From positions 248,001 to 312,000 of the forward strand of contig JADHVO010000002.1 in the NCBI GenBank assembly GCA_016783965.1: 64,000 nt of DNA, in the 5' to 3' direction. The notes under the pieces were generated by a model. It was not told where the DNA came from and did no database searches. It saw nothing but the letters and a program-made list of their open reading frames with translations. This document shows positions 37,409-44,136 of this stretch, piece after piece. Positions within the stretch are counted from its first letter, which is position 1. Each line of letters begins with the position of its first letter. The position numbers were made by a program, and so were the translations under genes. This DNA is from Alphaproteobacteria bacterium (lineage in GTDB: Bacteria > Pseudomonadota > Alphaproteobacteria > Micropepsales > Micropepsaceae).

Positions 37409-38194
37409 ATGCAGGGTCCGCTTGTCCGCGACGTGTTGCTGGTGGCGATCGGCAACAGCCTGATCGCCGGTAAGAGCGTCGGGTGGTTCTGGCCCGACAG
37501 CGGCATATTCCGCTACTCGAGAGAGTGCGTGTTCGTGGACAGGGACCACAGCGTCACCGCGGCCGATCCAAACACGTGGCTGGAGCGCGTCCGGACATTC
37601 GACGGGTTGTGGCTCGATTACACCGACCGCGGAAAGTGGGTTGGCGACCGCATGACGGTGGGCTTTGTCGGCGGCGGGCATCGGTGGCTGATCGGCGCGG
37701 TGAACGGCAGCGTTACCGAGATCTGGGAAGGCCACGACACACTGGGCGACCGTAACGCGACGGACGGGAAGATCTGGACCACCCACTATGTGCGGCTCGA
37801 TGCGGACTGGAAGGAAACGCGCACGCGCGGCCGGTCGGTGGGCGAACTGAAGACGGCGCTGGACGGCACGCTGGCAAAGATCGAAGCCTTCGCGCGCCAA
37901 CAAAAGCTCGCGGACTTCGCCGGGGATTTCGGCGCGGCGCGCAAAGCGCTGACGGCGCGGCCTCGCGCCGATCCGATGCTGGTGGACGCGATGCTGCCGG
38001 AGGATGCTGCGCAGCTATGGGCGGCGATCGGCGCTGCATGGGTGTTCGGCGGCATGGGCTCGTGGAACGACATGAGCTTCGACGGCGAGGACGGAAAGAC
38101 GTATGAGGCGCTGTCGGATCAGTTGTTTGGCGAGTTGAACGAGGCGGTGGCCGCGGTGGCGAATTCGACGTGGCCCTCACACTCGCACCCCTGA
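37409..38194 (+). CDS. Conserved hypothetical protein
   Basis: 261-residue soluble protein, MQGPLVRDVLLVAIGNSLIAG at the start, with tryptophan-rich segments (VGWFWPDSG, TWLERVRTFDGLWLDYTDRGKW) in the first third and an alpha-helical middle (ALDGTLAKIEAFARQQKLADFAG). I do not recognise a family or motif. It starts 4 bp after mutM. The coding pattern and codon use look real. Confidence 0.6.
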   Translation: MQGPLVRDVLLVAIGNSLIAGKSVGWFWPDSGIFRYSRECVFVDRDHSVTAADPNTWLERVRTFDGLWLDYTDRGKWVGDRMTVGFVGGGHRWLIGAVNGSVTEIWEGHDTLGDRNATDGKIWTTHYVRLDADWKETRTRGRSVGELKTALDGTLAKIEAFARQQKLADFAGDFGAARKALTARPRADPMLVDAMLPEDAAQLWAAIGAAWVFGGMGSWNDMSFDGEDGKTYEALSDQLFGELNEAVAAVANSTWPSHSHP

Positions 38195-38237
38195 ATGCCC
38201 GCTGTTGCGCGCCAAACAAGGTTGGGGGTGGTGATGC

Positions 38238-38699
38238 CTAAAGCCCCTCCGGCCATTTCTCGGAATTCGGCAGGGGTGTGCCGGTTTCAAGGAAGGTCTT
38301 GAGGCTGGAGAGAACCGACGGCCAGCCGCCGCTGACCGCTTCGATCAGCTTCGAGTTGGCGACGTCGACCTCATGCGTCAGCGTGAGCTTGATGCCGAGA
38401 GGGCTTTCTTCCAGCACATAGGTGAGCCTAGTGAAGCCTTCCGCTTTCATGTCGGGGAAGTGCTCGTTACGCCAGGTGAGCACCAGCTTGTGCGGGAAGT
38501 CGCTCTCCAGGATTTCGCCGGCGTCCCATAGCCGCCCGTCGGGCGTATACGCGCCCCAGCTGGCGCCCTTCTTCCACTCCGACTTCTGCGTGGTGCCGGC
38601 CCAGTATCGCCGGGTGAACTCCGGCTTGGTCAGCGCCTCCCAGATCTTCTCGCGCGTCGAGCGGATGATGATGACGTAGACGAACTTGCTGTGGCCCAT
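38238..38699 (-). CDS. SRPBCC (AHSA1-type) protein, second of a pair
   Basis: 153-residue START/AHSA1-fold protein: MGHSKFVYVIIIRSTREKIWEALTKPEFTRRYWAG at the start, then an SDFPHKLVLTWRNEHFP strand block and EAVSGGWPSVLSSLKTFLETG at the end. The ATG at 38699 has GGAG 6-7 nt upstream; a GTG at 38714 overlaps the preceding stop and would allow coupling. It resembles the gene just upstream over the whole length, so the two arose by duplication. Confidence 0.87.
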   Translation of the reverse strand: MGHSKFVYVIIIRSTREKIWEALTKPEFTRRYWAGTTQKSEWKKGASWGAYTPDGRLWDAGEILESDFPHKLVLTWRNEHFPDMKAEGFTRLTYVLEESPLGIKLTLTHEVDVANSKLIEAVSGGWPSVLSSLKTFLETGTPLPNSEKWPEGL

Positions 38700-38710
38700 C
38701 GCAGACTCCG

Positions 38711-39151
38711 TCACGCTGGACGCGGCAAAGGCGCGCCGGTCTCGAGGAAGGTCTTCAGGCTCGACAGAATTTTCGGCCAGCCGCCGGACACGGCTTCGAT
38801 CAGCTTCGCCTTCTCCGTCTCGATGGAGTGCACGACCGTGAGTTTCGCCGTGTCGCCGTCCTGCTCGATCTCATAGACGCAACGCGACCAGCCTTCGGCG
38901 GTCAGTTCGGGCCGAAATTCGTTGCGCCACTTGATGACGAGGCGGCGCGGCGGATCGGATTCGAGGATTTCGCCCGCATCGGCAACGCGGCCGTCCTCGA
39001 ACACCATCTTCCACGGCGAGCCCGCCTTCCACGAGGACTCCTGGTGCATGTTGAACCAATACTTCTTCTGGAATTCAGGGCTCGTCAGCGCATCCCACAG
39101 CTTCTGCGGCGTGGTGCGGATGTATGTGACGTACACATATTGGCTGCTCAT
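38711..39151 (-). CDS. SRPBCC (AHSA1-type) protein, first of a pair
   Basis: 146-residue START/AHSA1-fold protein, MSSQYVYVTYIRTTPQKLWDALTSPEFQKKYWF at the start and EAVSGGWPKILSSLKTFLETG near the end. Start ATG at 39151 overlaps the stop of the upstream arsR (ATGA). The conserved GGWP(K/S)(I/V)LSSLKTFLETG end is shared with the second gene. Likely binds a hydrophobic ligand. Confidence 0.88.
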   Translation of the reverse strand: MSSQYVYVTYIRTTPQKLWDALTSPEFQKKYWFNMHQESSWKAGSPWKMVFEDGRVADAGEILESDPPRRLVIKWRNEFRPELTAEGWSRCVYEIEQDGDTAKLTVVHSIETEKAKLIEAVSGGWPKILSSLKTFLETGAPLPRPA

Positions 39152-39468
39152 CGGTCTTCCCTTTCGAGGTTTTTCTTGAGGTCGCTGAGCGCTTTCAGGC
39201 GTCCGCGCTCGTATTTGCCGATCCACCGTTCGGCGATGTCGTTGATGGGGACGGGGTTGAGATAGTGCGCCTTCTCCCGGCCGTTCTTGACGGTGGCGAC
39301 CAGGTTCGCCTCCTCCAGAATCGCGAGATGCTTGCTCACCGCCTGCCGCGTCATGTCCATCTGCTCGCAGAGTTCGTTCAACGTCTGCCCGTTCTTCGCA
39401 TGCAGGCGGTCCAGCAATTCGCGCCGGGAACCATCGGCCAGCGCCTTGAAAACCGCATCCATGCTCAT
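39148..39468 (-). CDS. ArsR-family transcriptional regulator
   Basis: 106-residue winged-helix protein. The DNA-binding part is KALADGSRRELLDRLHAKNGQTLNELCEQMDMTRQAVSKHLAILEEANLV, followed by the wing VKNGREKAHYLNPVPIND. No metal-binding cysteine. Start ATG at 39468, because the predicted transcription start lies at or one base from it. It leads the arsR-SRPBCC-SRPBCC operon and probably represses itself through the palindrome in its promoter. Confidence 0.93.
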   Translation of the reverse strand: MSMDAVFKALADGSRRELLDRLHAKNGQTLNELCEQMDMTRQAVSKHLAILEEANLVATVKNGREKAHYLNPVPINDIAERWIGKYERGRLKALSDLKKNLEREDR

Positions 39469-39473
39469 AGCCC

Positions 39474-39502
39474 TAATATGCAACCATTTGGTTGCCTGTC
39501 AA
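39474..39502 (-). promoter_or_regulatory. Promoter and operator of the second arsR-SRPBCC module
   Basis: On the minus strand TTGACA (39497-39502) is followed by exactly 17 bp and ATATTA (39474-39479), with the arsR ATG 5 nt further on. The 17 bp spacer contains GCAACCA, AT, TGGTTGC, a perfect 7+2+7 palindrome. A repressor bound there would block RNA polymerase directly. Confidence 0.75.
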
Positions 39503-39545
39503 GGGGGGCGGTATGAGACGCTCGAAATTTCCGGAAACCCCACCG

Positions 39546-40322
39546 ATGAACCACCTGAACATTGTCGCGACCACCGAGGGCGCCGTCGGCCTCATCACGC
39601 TTAACCGGCCCAAAGCGCTAAATGCACTGAACGCGGAACTGCTGGGCGAGCTGGTGACACAGCTCGAGGCGTGGGACCGCGACGACACGGTGCGCTGCAT
39701 CGTTCTGACGGGCTCGGAGCGCGCTTTCGCCGCCGGCGCCGACATCAAGGAGATGCAACCGCTCTCCTACGCCGACACGTTCAGGAAGAACCTGTTCGCC
39801 GACGCAAACGACCGGATCAGCGCCATCAGGAAGCCGATCATCGCGGCGGTCGCGGGCTGGGCGCTGGGCGGCGGATGCGAACTCGCCATGCTCTGCGACT
39901 TCATTATCGCGGCAGACACCGCGAAGTTCGGGCAGCCGGAGATCAACCTTGGCGTGATGCCCGGCATCGGCGGGACGCAGCGGCTGACACGCTTCGTCGG
40001 CAAGTCGAAGGCGATGGAGATGTGCCTGACCGGCCGCAACATGGATGCGGCCGAAGCCGAGCGTGCGGGCTTGGTGTCGCGCGTGGTGCCGGCAGCGGAG
40101 CTCATGGCAGAGGCGATGAAGGCAGCGGCCAAGATCGCCGAGCAGTCGCTGCCTATCGTGGCGATGACCAAGGAGACCGTGAATCGCGCCTACGAAACCA
40201 CGCTGGCCGAAGGCGTGCGCTTCGAGCGCCGCCTGTTCCACGCGATGTTCGCGACCGCCGACCAGAAGGAAGGTATGGCCGCGTTCGGTGAGAAGCGGAA
40301 GGCGAACTTCACGGACAGATAG
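39546..40322 (+). CDS. Enoyl-CoA hydratase
   Basis: 258-residue crotonase-family enzyme of beta-oxidation. The oxyanion block [13 protein letters not shown] near residue 65, [28 protein letters not shown] near residue 110 with the first catalytic glutamate, and [12 protein letters not shown] with the second are present. Start ATG at 39546 ([12 protein letters not shown]), the usual length. It follows the arsR operator on the other strand. Physiological substrate range unknown. Confidence 0.93.
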   Translation: MNHLNIVATTEGAVGLITLNRPKALNALNAELLGELVTQLEAWDRDDTVRCIVLTGSERAFAAGADIKEMQPLSYADTFRKNLFADANDRISAIRKPIIAAVAGWALGGGCELAMLCDFIIAADTAKFGQPEINLGVMPGIGGTQRLTRFVGKSKAMEMCLTGRNMDAAEAERAGLVSRVVPAAELMAEAMKAAAKIAEQSLPIVAMTKETVNRAYETTLAEGVRFERRLFHAMFATADQKEGMAAFGEKRKANFTDR

Positions 40323-41303
40323 TCAGGACGCGTGCGCCCACGCCTGTGCCACCGTGAGGAACTGGGGCGCGTATTCAGTGGGGCCGACCTCAAGATAGCT
40401 GAGGCCGTTCACCAGGCGCTCGATCAGACCCCATTGCCAGATGGGCTCAACATCGACGCCGGTCAGGCGCGAAAGCAGCGCGCAACGTTCGCGGCCTCTG
40501 GCAACGGGGTCGGGTTCCAGCTCAACGCTCCATTCGCGCATCGAGATCGACAGATCGTGGGCGCGCTCGATGAACAGGCCGTCGGGGTCGACCAGCTTGA
40601 AGCCGTTGGCCTTCGGATCCTGCAAGGTGTTCCACGCGTGCGCGTCGCCATGCGCCATGACGGCCGTTTTCGGATCGAATGCGTCGCGGCGCTCGGACAG
40701 AAAGCGCAGCGCGGTGTCGTAGGTGCGGTCGGAACAGGGGCGGCCGAGCTTGTTCCAAACGGTTTCAATATAGGCCGCCATGGCGGCGGCCTTCTCCGCA
40801 CCGGTCAGGAGTTCCAACCCGGACGGCGGCTGGCGCCAGGCTTTGCGCAGAAGCGCGCAGATAATCTCGATCTGGCGCTCCATCGGCAGCCCGAGCTGGT
40901 GAAGCTGGACGCCCAGCCGCTCCAGCAGCATGGCGTTGGTCTCCGGATCCCACCGGAGGAGCCGGACATAACCCTGCCCCCCTGCCGCGTCGAGCATGCG
41001 GGCCTCACGCGCCCCTTTCTCCAACCCGGCGATCGGCAGTTTGAGGGCTGCTTCCGTGCCATCGGCCAGCACCGCTTCGGCGGTATAGGCCTCGGTACCG
41101 CTGCCGTAACCGCGCCCGACCTTCATGTCCCAGGCCGTCTCCAGCCGGGCGATCGTCGCCGGCAGGCCCGCGAGCCACGCCGAACCCGCCGCGCCGCGAT
41201 GCTCCACCTGGGCACGCAGCTTGTCGGAGATGCGGATGTCGGACGCGTTCACGCTGGCGAAAACCAAGTCCCATCGGGCGGTTGCGGGGCATGGACTAAG
41301 CAT
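40323..41303 (-). CDS. APH(6)-type phosphotransferase (aminoglycoside/hydroxyurea kinase family)
   Basis: 326-residue kinase of the streptomycin-6-phosphotransferase/hydroxyurea resistance family. The catalytic loop is [14 protein letters not shown] near residue 215 and the metal loop [15 protein letters not shown] near residue 240. The N-terminal AALKLPIAG region provides the ATP lysine. Start ATG at 41303 ([13 protein letters not shown]). A chromosomal, probably housekeeping or silent relative of resistance kinases; no mobile element is nearby. The start codon abuts the divergent rpsT promoter. Confidence 0.88.
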   Translation of the reverse strand: MLSPCPATARWDLVFASVNASDIRISDKLRAQVEHRGAAGSAWLAGLPATIARLETAWDMKVGRGYGSGTEAYTAEAVLADGTEAALKLPIAGLEKGAREARMLDAAGGQGYVRLLRWDPETNAMLLERLGVQLHQLGLPMERQIEIICALLRKAWRQPPSGLELLTGAEKAAAMAAYIETVWNKLGRPCSDRTYDTALRFLSERRDAFDPKTAVMAHGDAHAWNTLQDPKANGFKLVDPDGLFIERAHDLSISMREWSVELEPDPVARGRERCALLSRLTGVDVEPIWQWGLIERLVNGLSYLEVGPTEYAPQFLTVAQAWAHAS

Positions 41304-41332
41304 TTGACCCTCGCGGTGCGCAAGGGTATACG
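41304..41332 (+). promoter_or_regulatory. rpsT promoter
   Basis: TTGACC (41304-41309), 17 bp, then TATACG (41327-41332), about 30 bases before the rpsT ATG. It is among the clearest promoters in the window, as expected for a ribosomal protein gene. The first base of the -35 box is next to the start codon of the divergent kinase. Confidence 0.75.
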
Positions 41333-41362
41333 CCCGCCTCCGAATTCGAGACTGGAAGACAT

Positions 41363-41629
41363 ATGCCAAATATCGCCTCGTCCAAGAAGCGTGTCCGCAC
41401 GACCGCCAAGCGCACCGCCATCAACACCGCCCGCAAGAGCCGGGTCCGCGGCTATATCCGCAAGGTCGAGGAAGCGATCGCAAAGGGCGACAAGGCGGCG
41501 GCCCGGGTTGCGCTGAAGGCCGCCGAACCGGAAATCATGCGCGGCGTGACCAAGGGCGTGCTGCACAAGAACACGGGTTCGCGGAAGGTGTCCCGCCTCG
41601 CGCAGCGCGTGAAGAAACTCGGCAAGTAA
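41363..41629 (+). CDS. rpsT: 30S ribosomal protein S20
   Basis: 88-residue S20: [39 protein letters not shown] at the start, ending [16 protein letters not shown]. Very basic, as expected for a 16S rRNA-binding protein. Has its own promoter and a following hairpin. rpsT upstream of dnaA is common in Alphaproteobacteria. Confidence 0.98.
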   Translation: MPNIASSKKRVRTTAKRTAINTARKSRVRGYIRKVEEAIAKGDKAAARVALKAAEPEIMRGVTKGVLHKNTGSRKVSRLAQRVKKLGK

Positions 41630-41647
41630 CTGAGTCTTCGGGACGAC

Positions 41648-41676
41648 TCCGTTTTATTGTCCGTGAACGGATTTTT
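41648..41676 (+). terminator. Probable rho-independent terminator of rpsT
   Basis: TCCGTT (41648-41653), a 12 nt loop, AACGGA (41666-41671) and then TTTTT. The stem is short (6 bp) but the T run is exactly placed. Confidence 0.55.
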
Positions 41677-41683
41677 CCGCCTA

Positions 41684-42054
41684 TTTTGTGTGTGCAGCGC
41701 GAAAAGCCGACCGCACGTCACGTAAGTGTTTGAAATCTGAAACAAACACACGTTCGGGGCAAAAATCCGTATACGTACAATGCGTTAGCAGTCACAAAAG
41801 CGCATAGGTTCTCTTTTCGTTGCCTTGCGGGCGAATCAGTTTTCAGCGAGGTTAACGGCCGTTCGGTGGGCACGAGAAAAGAAAATGTCGAACAAAAGAA
41901 ACAATAAAAGAACAGTCTTCGGCAGCACGGTTCGACAGTCCGGCAACCTCTGTAAGCATAATTACAGTACTCACTAAGAATTCCGGAAAATTCAACGTTC
42001 CCAAGGCCGGGAGTTTCCCGGTCGAGGGCGACCTTTGCCGAAAGCGTATTTCCC
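41684..42054. other. AT-richer intergenic region upstream of the rhodanese-dnaA pair
   Basis: About 370 bases without a gene and clearly less GC-rich than the surroundings, with A-rich tracts around 41875-41925. A perfect inverted repeat CTGTAA, GCATAA, TTACAG lies at 41950-41967. I saw no DnaA boxes (TTATCCACA or near matches) and no cluster of GANTC sites beyond chance (41645, 41833), so it is not supported as oriC. It probably holds the promoter of the rhodanese-dnaA transcript. Confidence 0.55.
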
Positions 42055-42486
42055 ATGTCCTCCCCCACTTCCTACGCCGGTGATATCTCCGTCCAGGATG
42101 CCTGGACACTGCTCCAGTCCGATCCCGAGGCGCGCCTCGTCGATGTGCGCACCCAGGCGGAGTGGAACTTCGTCGGTGTGCCGGACCTGAGCAGCGCGGG
42201 CAAGGAAGTCGCGCGGGTCGAGTGGCAGATGTTCCCGGCCATGCAGGTCAATCCCAGTTTCGTCGCCGACACCCAGAACGCGGTGGGCGACAACAAGAAT
42301 GCGCCGGTGCTGTTCCTCTGCCGCTCCGGCGCGCGCTCGCGCAGCGCGGCGATTGCCCTGACGCAGGTGGGTTACACACGCGCCTACAACGTGGCGGGCG
42401 GCTTTGAAGGCGATCTCGATGGCGACCGCCATCGCGGACACAAGAATGGTTGGAAGGCCGCCGGCCTTCCGTGGAAGCAAACATAG
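42055..42486 (+). CDS. Rhodanese domain protein
   Basis: 143-residue single-domain rhodanese. Begins MSSPTSYAGDISVQDAWTLLQSD; the VDVRTQAEWNFVGVPDL block near residue 30 and the active-site loop CRSGARSRSAAI near residue 90, with the catalytic cysteine, are intact. Transfers sulfur; acceptor unknown. The next gene is dnaA, 148 nt further on, and the two may share a transcript. Confidence 0.92.
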   Translation: MSSPTSYAGDISVQDAWTLLQSDPEARLVDVRTQAEWNFVGVPDLSSAGKEVARVEWQMFPAMQVNPSFVADTQNAVGDNKNAPVLFLCRSGARSRSAAIALTQVGYTRAYNVAGGFEGDLDGDRHRGHKNGWKAAGLPWKQT

Positions 42487-42503
42487 GTTTCGAGGAGGGG
42501 CGT

Positions 42504-42533
42504 ATGTGTTTTCGACGAGGTGGTGCGGTCTAG
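42504..42533 (+). CDS. Putative dnaA leader peptide (uORF)
   Basis: A 9-codon frame MCFRRGGAV with stop TAG (42531-42533). It is preceded by GAGGAGGGG 3 nt before the ATG, one of the strongest ribosome-binding sites in the window. The stop lies inside the stem-loop 42525-42541. I infer a leader peptide for the dnaA mRNA; there is no coding-conservation evidence here. Confidence 0.5.
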   Translation: MCFRRGGAV

Positions 42534-42573
42534 AAGACCGCGAGGCGTACATGAAACCGGGCGGAAAGCCCGG
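42525..42573 (+). promoter_or_regulatory. Two stem-loops in the dnaA leader
   Basis: Stem-loop 1 is GCGGTCT, AGA, AGACCGC (42525-42541); stem-loop 2 is CCGGGC, GGAAA, GCCCGG (42557-42573), both perfect. They lie 60-110 nt before the dnaA start. Neither is followed by a T run, so they look like translational or RNA-stability elements rather than terminators. Confidence 0.7.
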
Positions 42574-42634
42574 AAACAATAACGGGGCGCCGGTGCGTTG
42601 CGTGTGCCGGACAGAGCAAGCGGGTTTTGGAGAA

Positions 42635-44056
42635 ATGGCACAGATGAACACAAGGCCGACGCGGCCGGATTGGCCGTCGGCATGGGCAGGCGCGCGCGAG
42701 CGCCTGCGCCGCGAACTGGGTGATGCGGTTTTCGAGGCCTGGATCGGGCCGCTGACGCTGGAGAATTTCGAGAAGGACGAGGTGCAGATTGGCGCGGCCA
42801 AGCCGTTCGTGCGCAACTGGGTGGCCAACCACTATGTCCCGCGCATCGACCGCGCGCTGCGCGCCGAGGGCACGGACCCGGTATCGATCAACATCGTGCT
42901 GGCCGCGGCCAAGCCGCTGATCGGTGGCAATGTCGTGCGCGAGCCGGCGCGGATCGAGCCGCCGGCACCGGTATTCGGAGCGCGCCCGGCCGACGATGAC
43001 GGCGCGGGCGAGACCAAGGGCTTGTGGACCCGGATGCTGCATCCGCAGCAGACCTTCGAGAGCTTCGTCGCAGGCTCGGCGAACGAGTTCGCCCTGTCGG
43101 CCGCGCGCACCTTCGTGGACGGCACGATGGATGCGTCGCTGCTCTACATCCATGGTGGCTTCGGCTACGGCAAGACGCACCTGCTGAATGCCGCGGCGCT
43201 GGAGATGAAGAAGCGCGGCAAGCGCGCGCTGTTCCTGCGCTCGGAAGACTTCATGCGCCACTTCCTGGGGGCGCTCTATCGGAAGGACACGCTCAACTTC
43301 AAGGAAGAGCTGCGCACCGCGGAGGTGCTGATCATCGACGATCTCCAGCACATCTGCCGCTCGACCGCGACGGCGTCGGAGTTCCTCTACACCGTCAACG
43401 CGTTCGCCGATCTGCGCCGGCGCGTGGTGATCGCGGCCGACCGCGCACCCGCCGCCCTGGAAGGGCTCGGTGCGGACGTGAAGTCGCGGCTAGCCGGCGG
43501 GCTGGTGGTCGCCCTGGACAGGCCGGACCGCGACACGCGTCTCGCCATCCTTAAGGCGCGTGCGGCGGACTTCGCACGGCACAAGCCGCAGGCGCTGCTG
43601 CCCAACGACGTGCTGGAGCACATCGCGGACATGGAGGAGACGAGCCCACGCGAACTGATCGGCGTGTTCACCAAGCTCGCGACCTACACCGACCTCACCA
43701 AGAAGCCGGTGACGCTGGAGACCATCGAGGACGTCGTGGGCCTGCGCTCGGCGCCGGGCACCAAGACCTCGATCGAGGACATCCAGAAGAAGACGGCCGA
43801 GTTCTACAAGCTCGACGTGCGCGACTTTCATTCGCCGCAGCGCGCTCGGCGTGTGGCGCGACCGCGGCAGGTTGCGATGTACCTGGCGCGCAAGCTCACG
43901 ACGCGGTCGCTGCCGGAGATCGGACGGCGCTTCGGCGGGCGCGACCACACCACGGTCCTGCACGCCTGCCGCCGCATCGAGGCGCTGTGCGAGGAGGATC
44001 CGATGTTCCGGCAGGAGGTCGACTTCCTGAGCCAGATGCTGTCGCGCGCCAGGTAA
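42635..44056 (+). CDS. dnaA: Chromosomal replication initiator DnaA
   Basis: 473 residues with the chosen start. Domain I (LRRELGDAVFEAWIGPL, about 25-45) is followed by a short linker, the AAA+ core with Walker A GGFGYGKTHLL near residue 175 and Walker B LIIDDLQHI, and the domain IV helix-turn-helix with GRDHTTVLHACRRIE near the end. Start candidates: ATG 42635 with GGAG only 2 nt away, ATG 42644 with GGAG 11 nt away, and in-frame ATG 42551 (MKPGGKPGNNN) with GAGG. Binds DnaA boxes at oriC. The leader looks regulated. The next gene on the strand is a TPR protein, then dnaN. Confidence 0.97.
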   Translation: MAQMNTRPTRPDWPSAWAGARERLRRELGDAVFEAWIGPLTLENFEKDEVQIGAAKPFVRNWVANHYVPRIDRALRAEGTDPVSINIVLAAAKPLIGGNVVREPARIEPPAPVFGARPADDDGAGETKGLWTRMLHPQQTFESFVAGSANEFALSAARTFVDGTMDASLLYIHGGFGYGKTHLLNAAALEMKKRGKRALFLRSEDFMRHFLGALYRKDTLNFKEELRTAEVLIIDDLQHICRSTATASEFLYTVNAFADLRRRVVIAADRAPAALEGLGADVKSRLAGGLVVALDRPDRDTRLAILKARAADFARHKPQALLPNDVLEHIADMEETSPRELIGVFTKLATYTDLTKKPVTLETIEDVVGLRSAPGTKTSIEDIQKKTAEFYKLDVRDFHSPQRARRVARPRQVAMYLARKLTTRSLPEIGRRFGGRDHTTVLHACRRIEALCEEDPMFRQEVDFLSQMLSRAR

Positions 44057-44082
44057 CAGCGATGACAGGGGAATGAACGCAG

Positions 44083-44100
44083 CGGCGCCCACGGGCGCCG
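44083..44100 (+). terminator. Hairpin downstream of dnaA
   Basis: CGGCGCC, CACG, GGCGCCG, a perfect 7 bp stem 27 bases after the dnaA stop, followed by TTCGCGTTTG. Likely a terminator or RNA 3' end structure; the T tail is weak. Confidence 0.55.
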
Positions 44101-44136
44101 TTCGCGTTTGCGGCCGTTTGGCCTAGGCTCTCCACC

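Noticed and set aside
40323-41303. An acquired antibiotic-resistance gene
   Set aside because: The APH(6)-type kinase has ordinary base use and no mobile element near it; homologues of unknown role are widespread on chromosomes.
41684-42054. oriC next to dnaA
   Set aside because: The stretch is AT-richer, but I found no DnaA boxes or near matches and no GANTC cluster. Many Alphaproteobacteria have oriC elsewhere.
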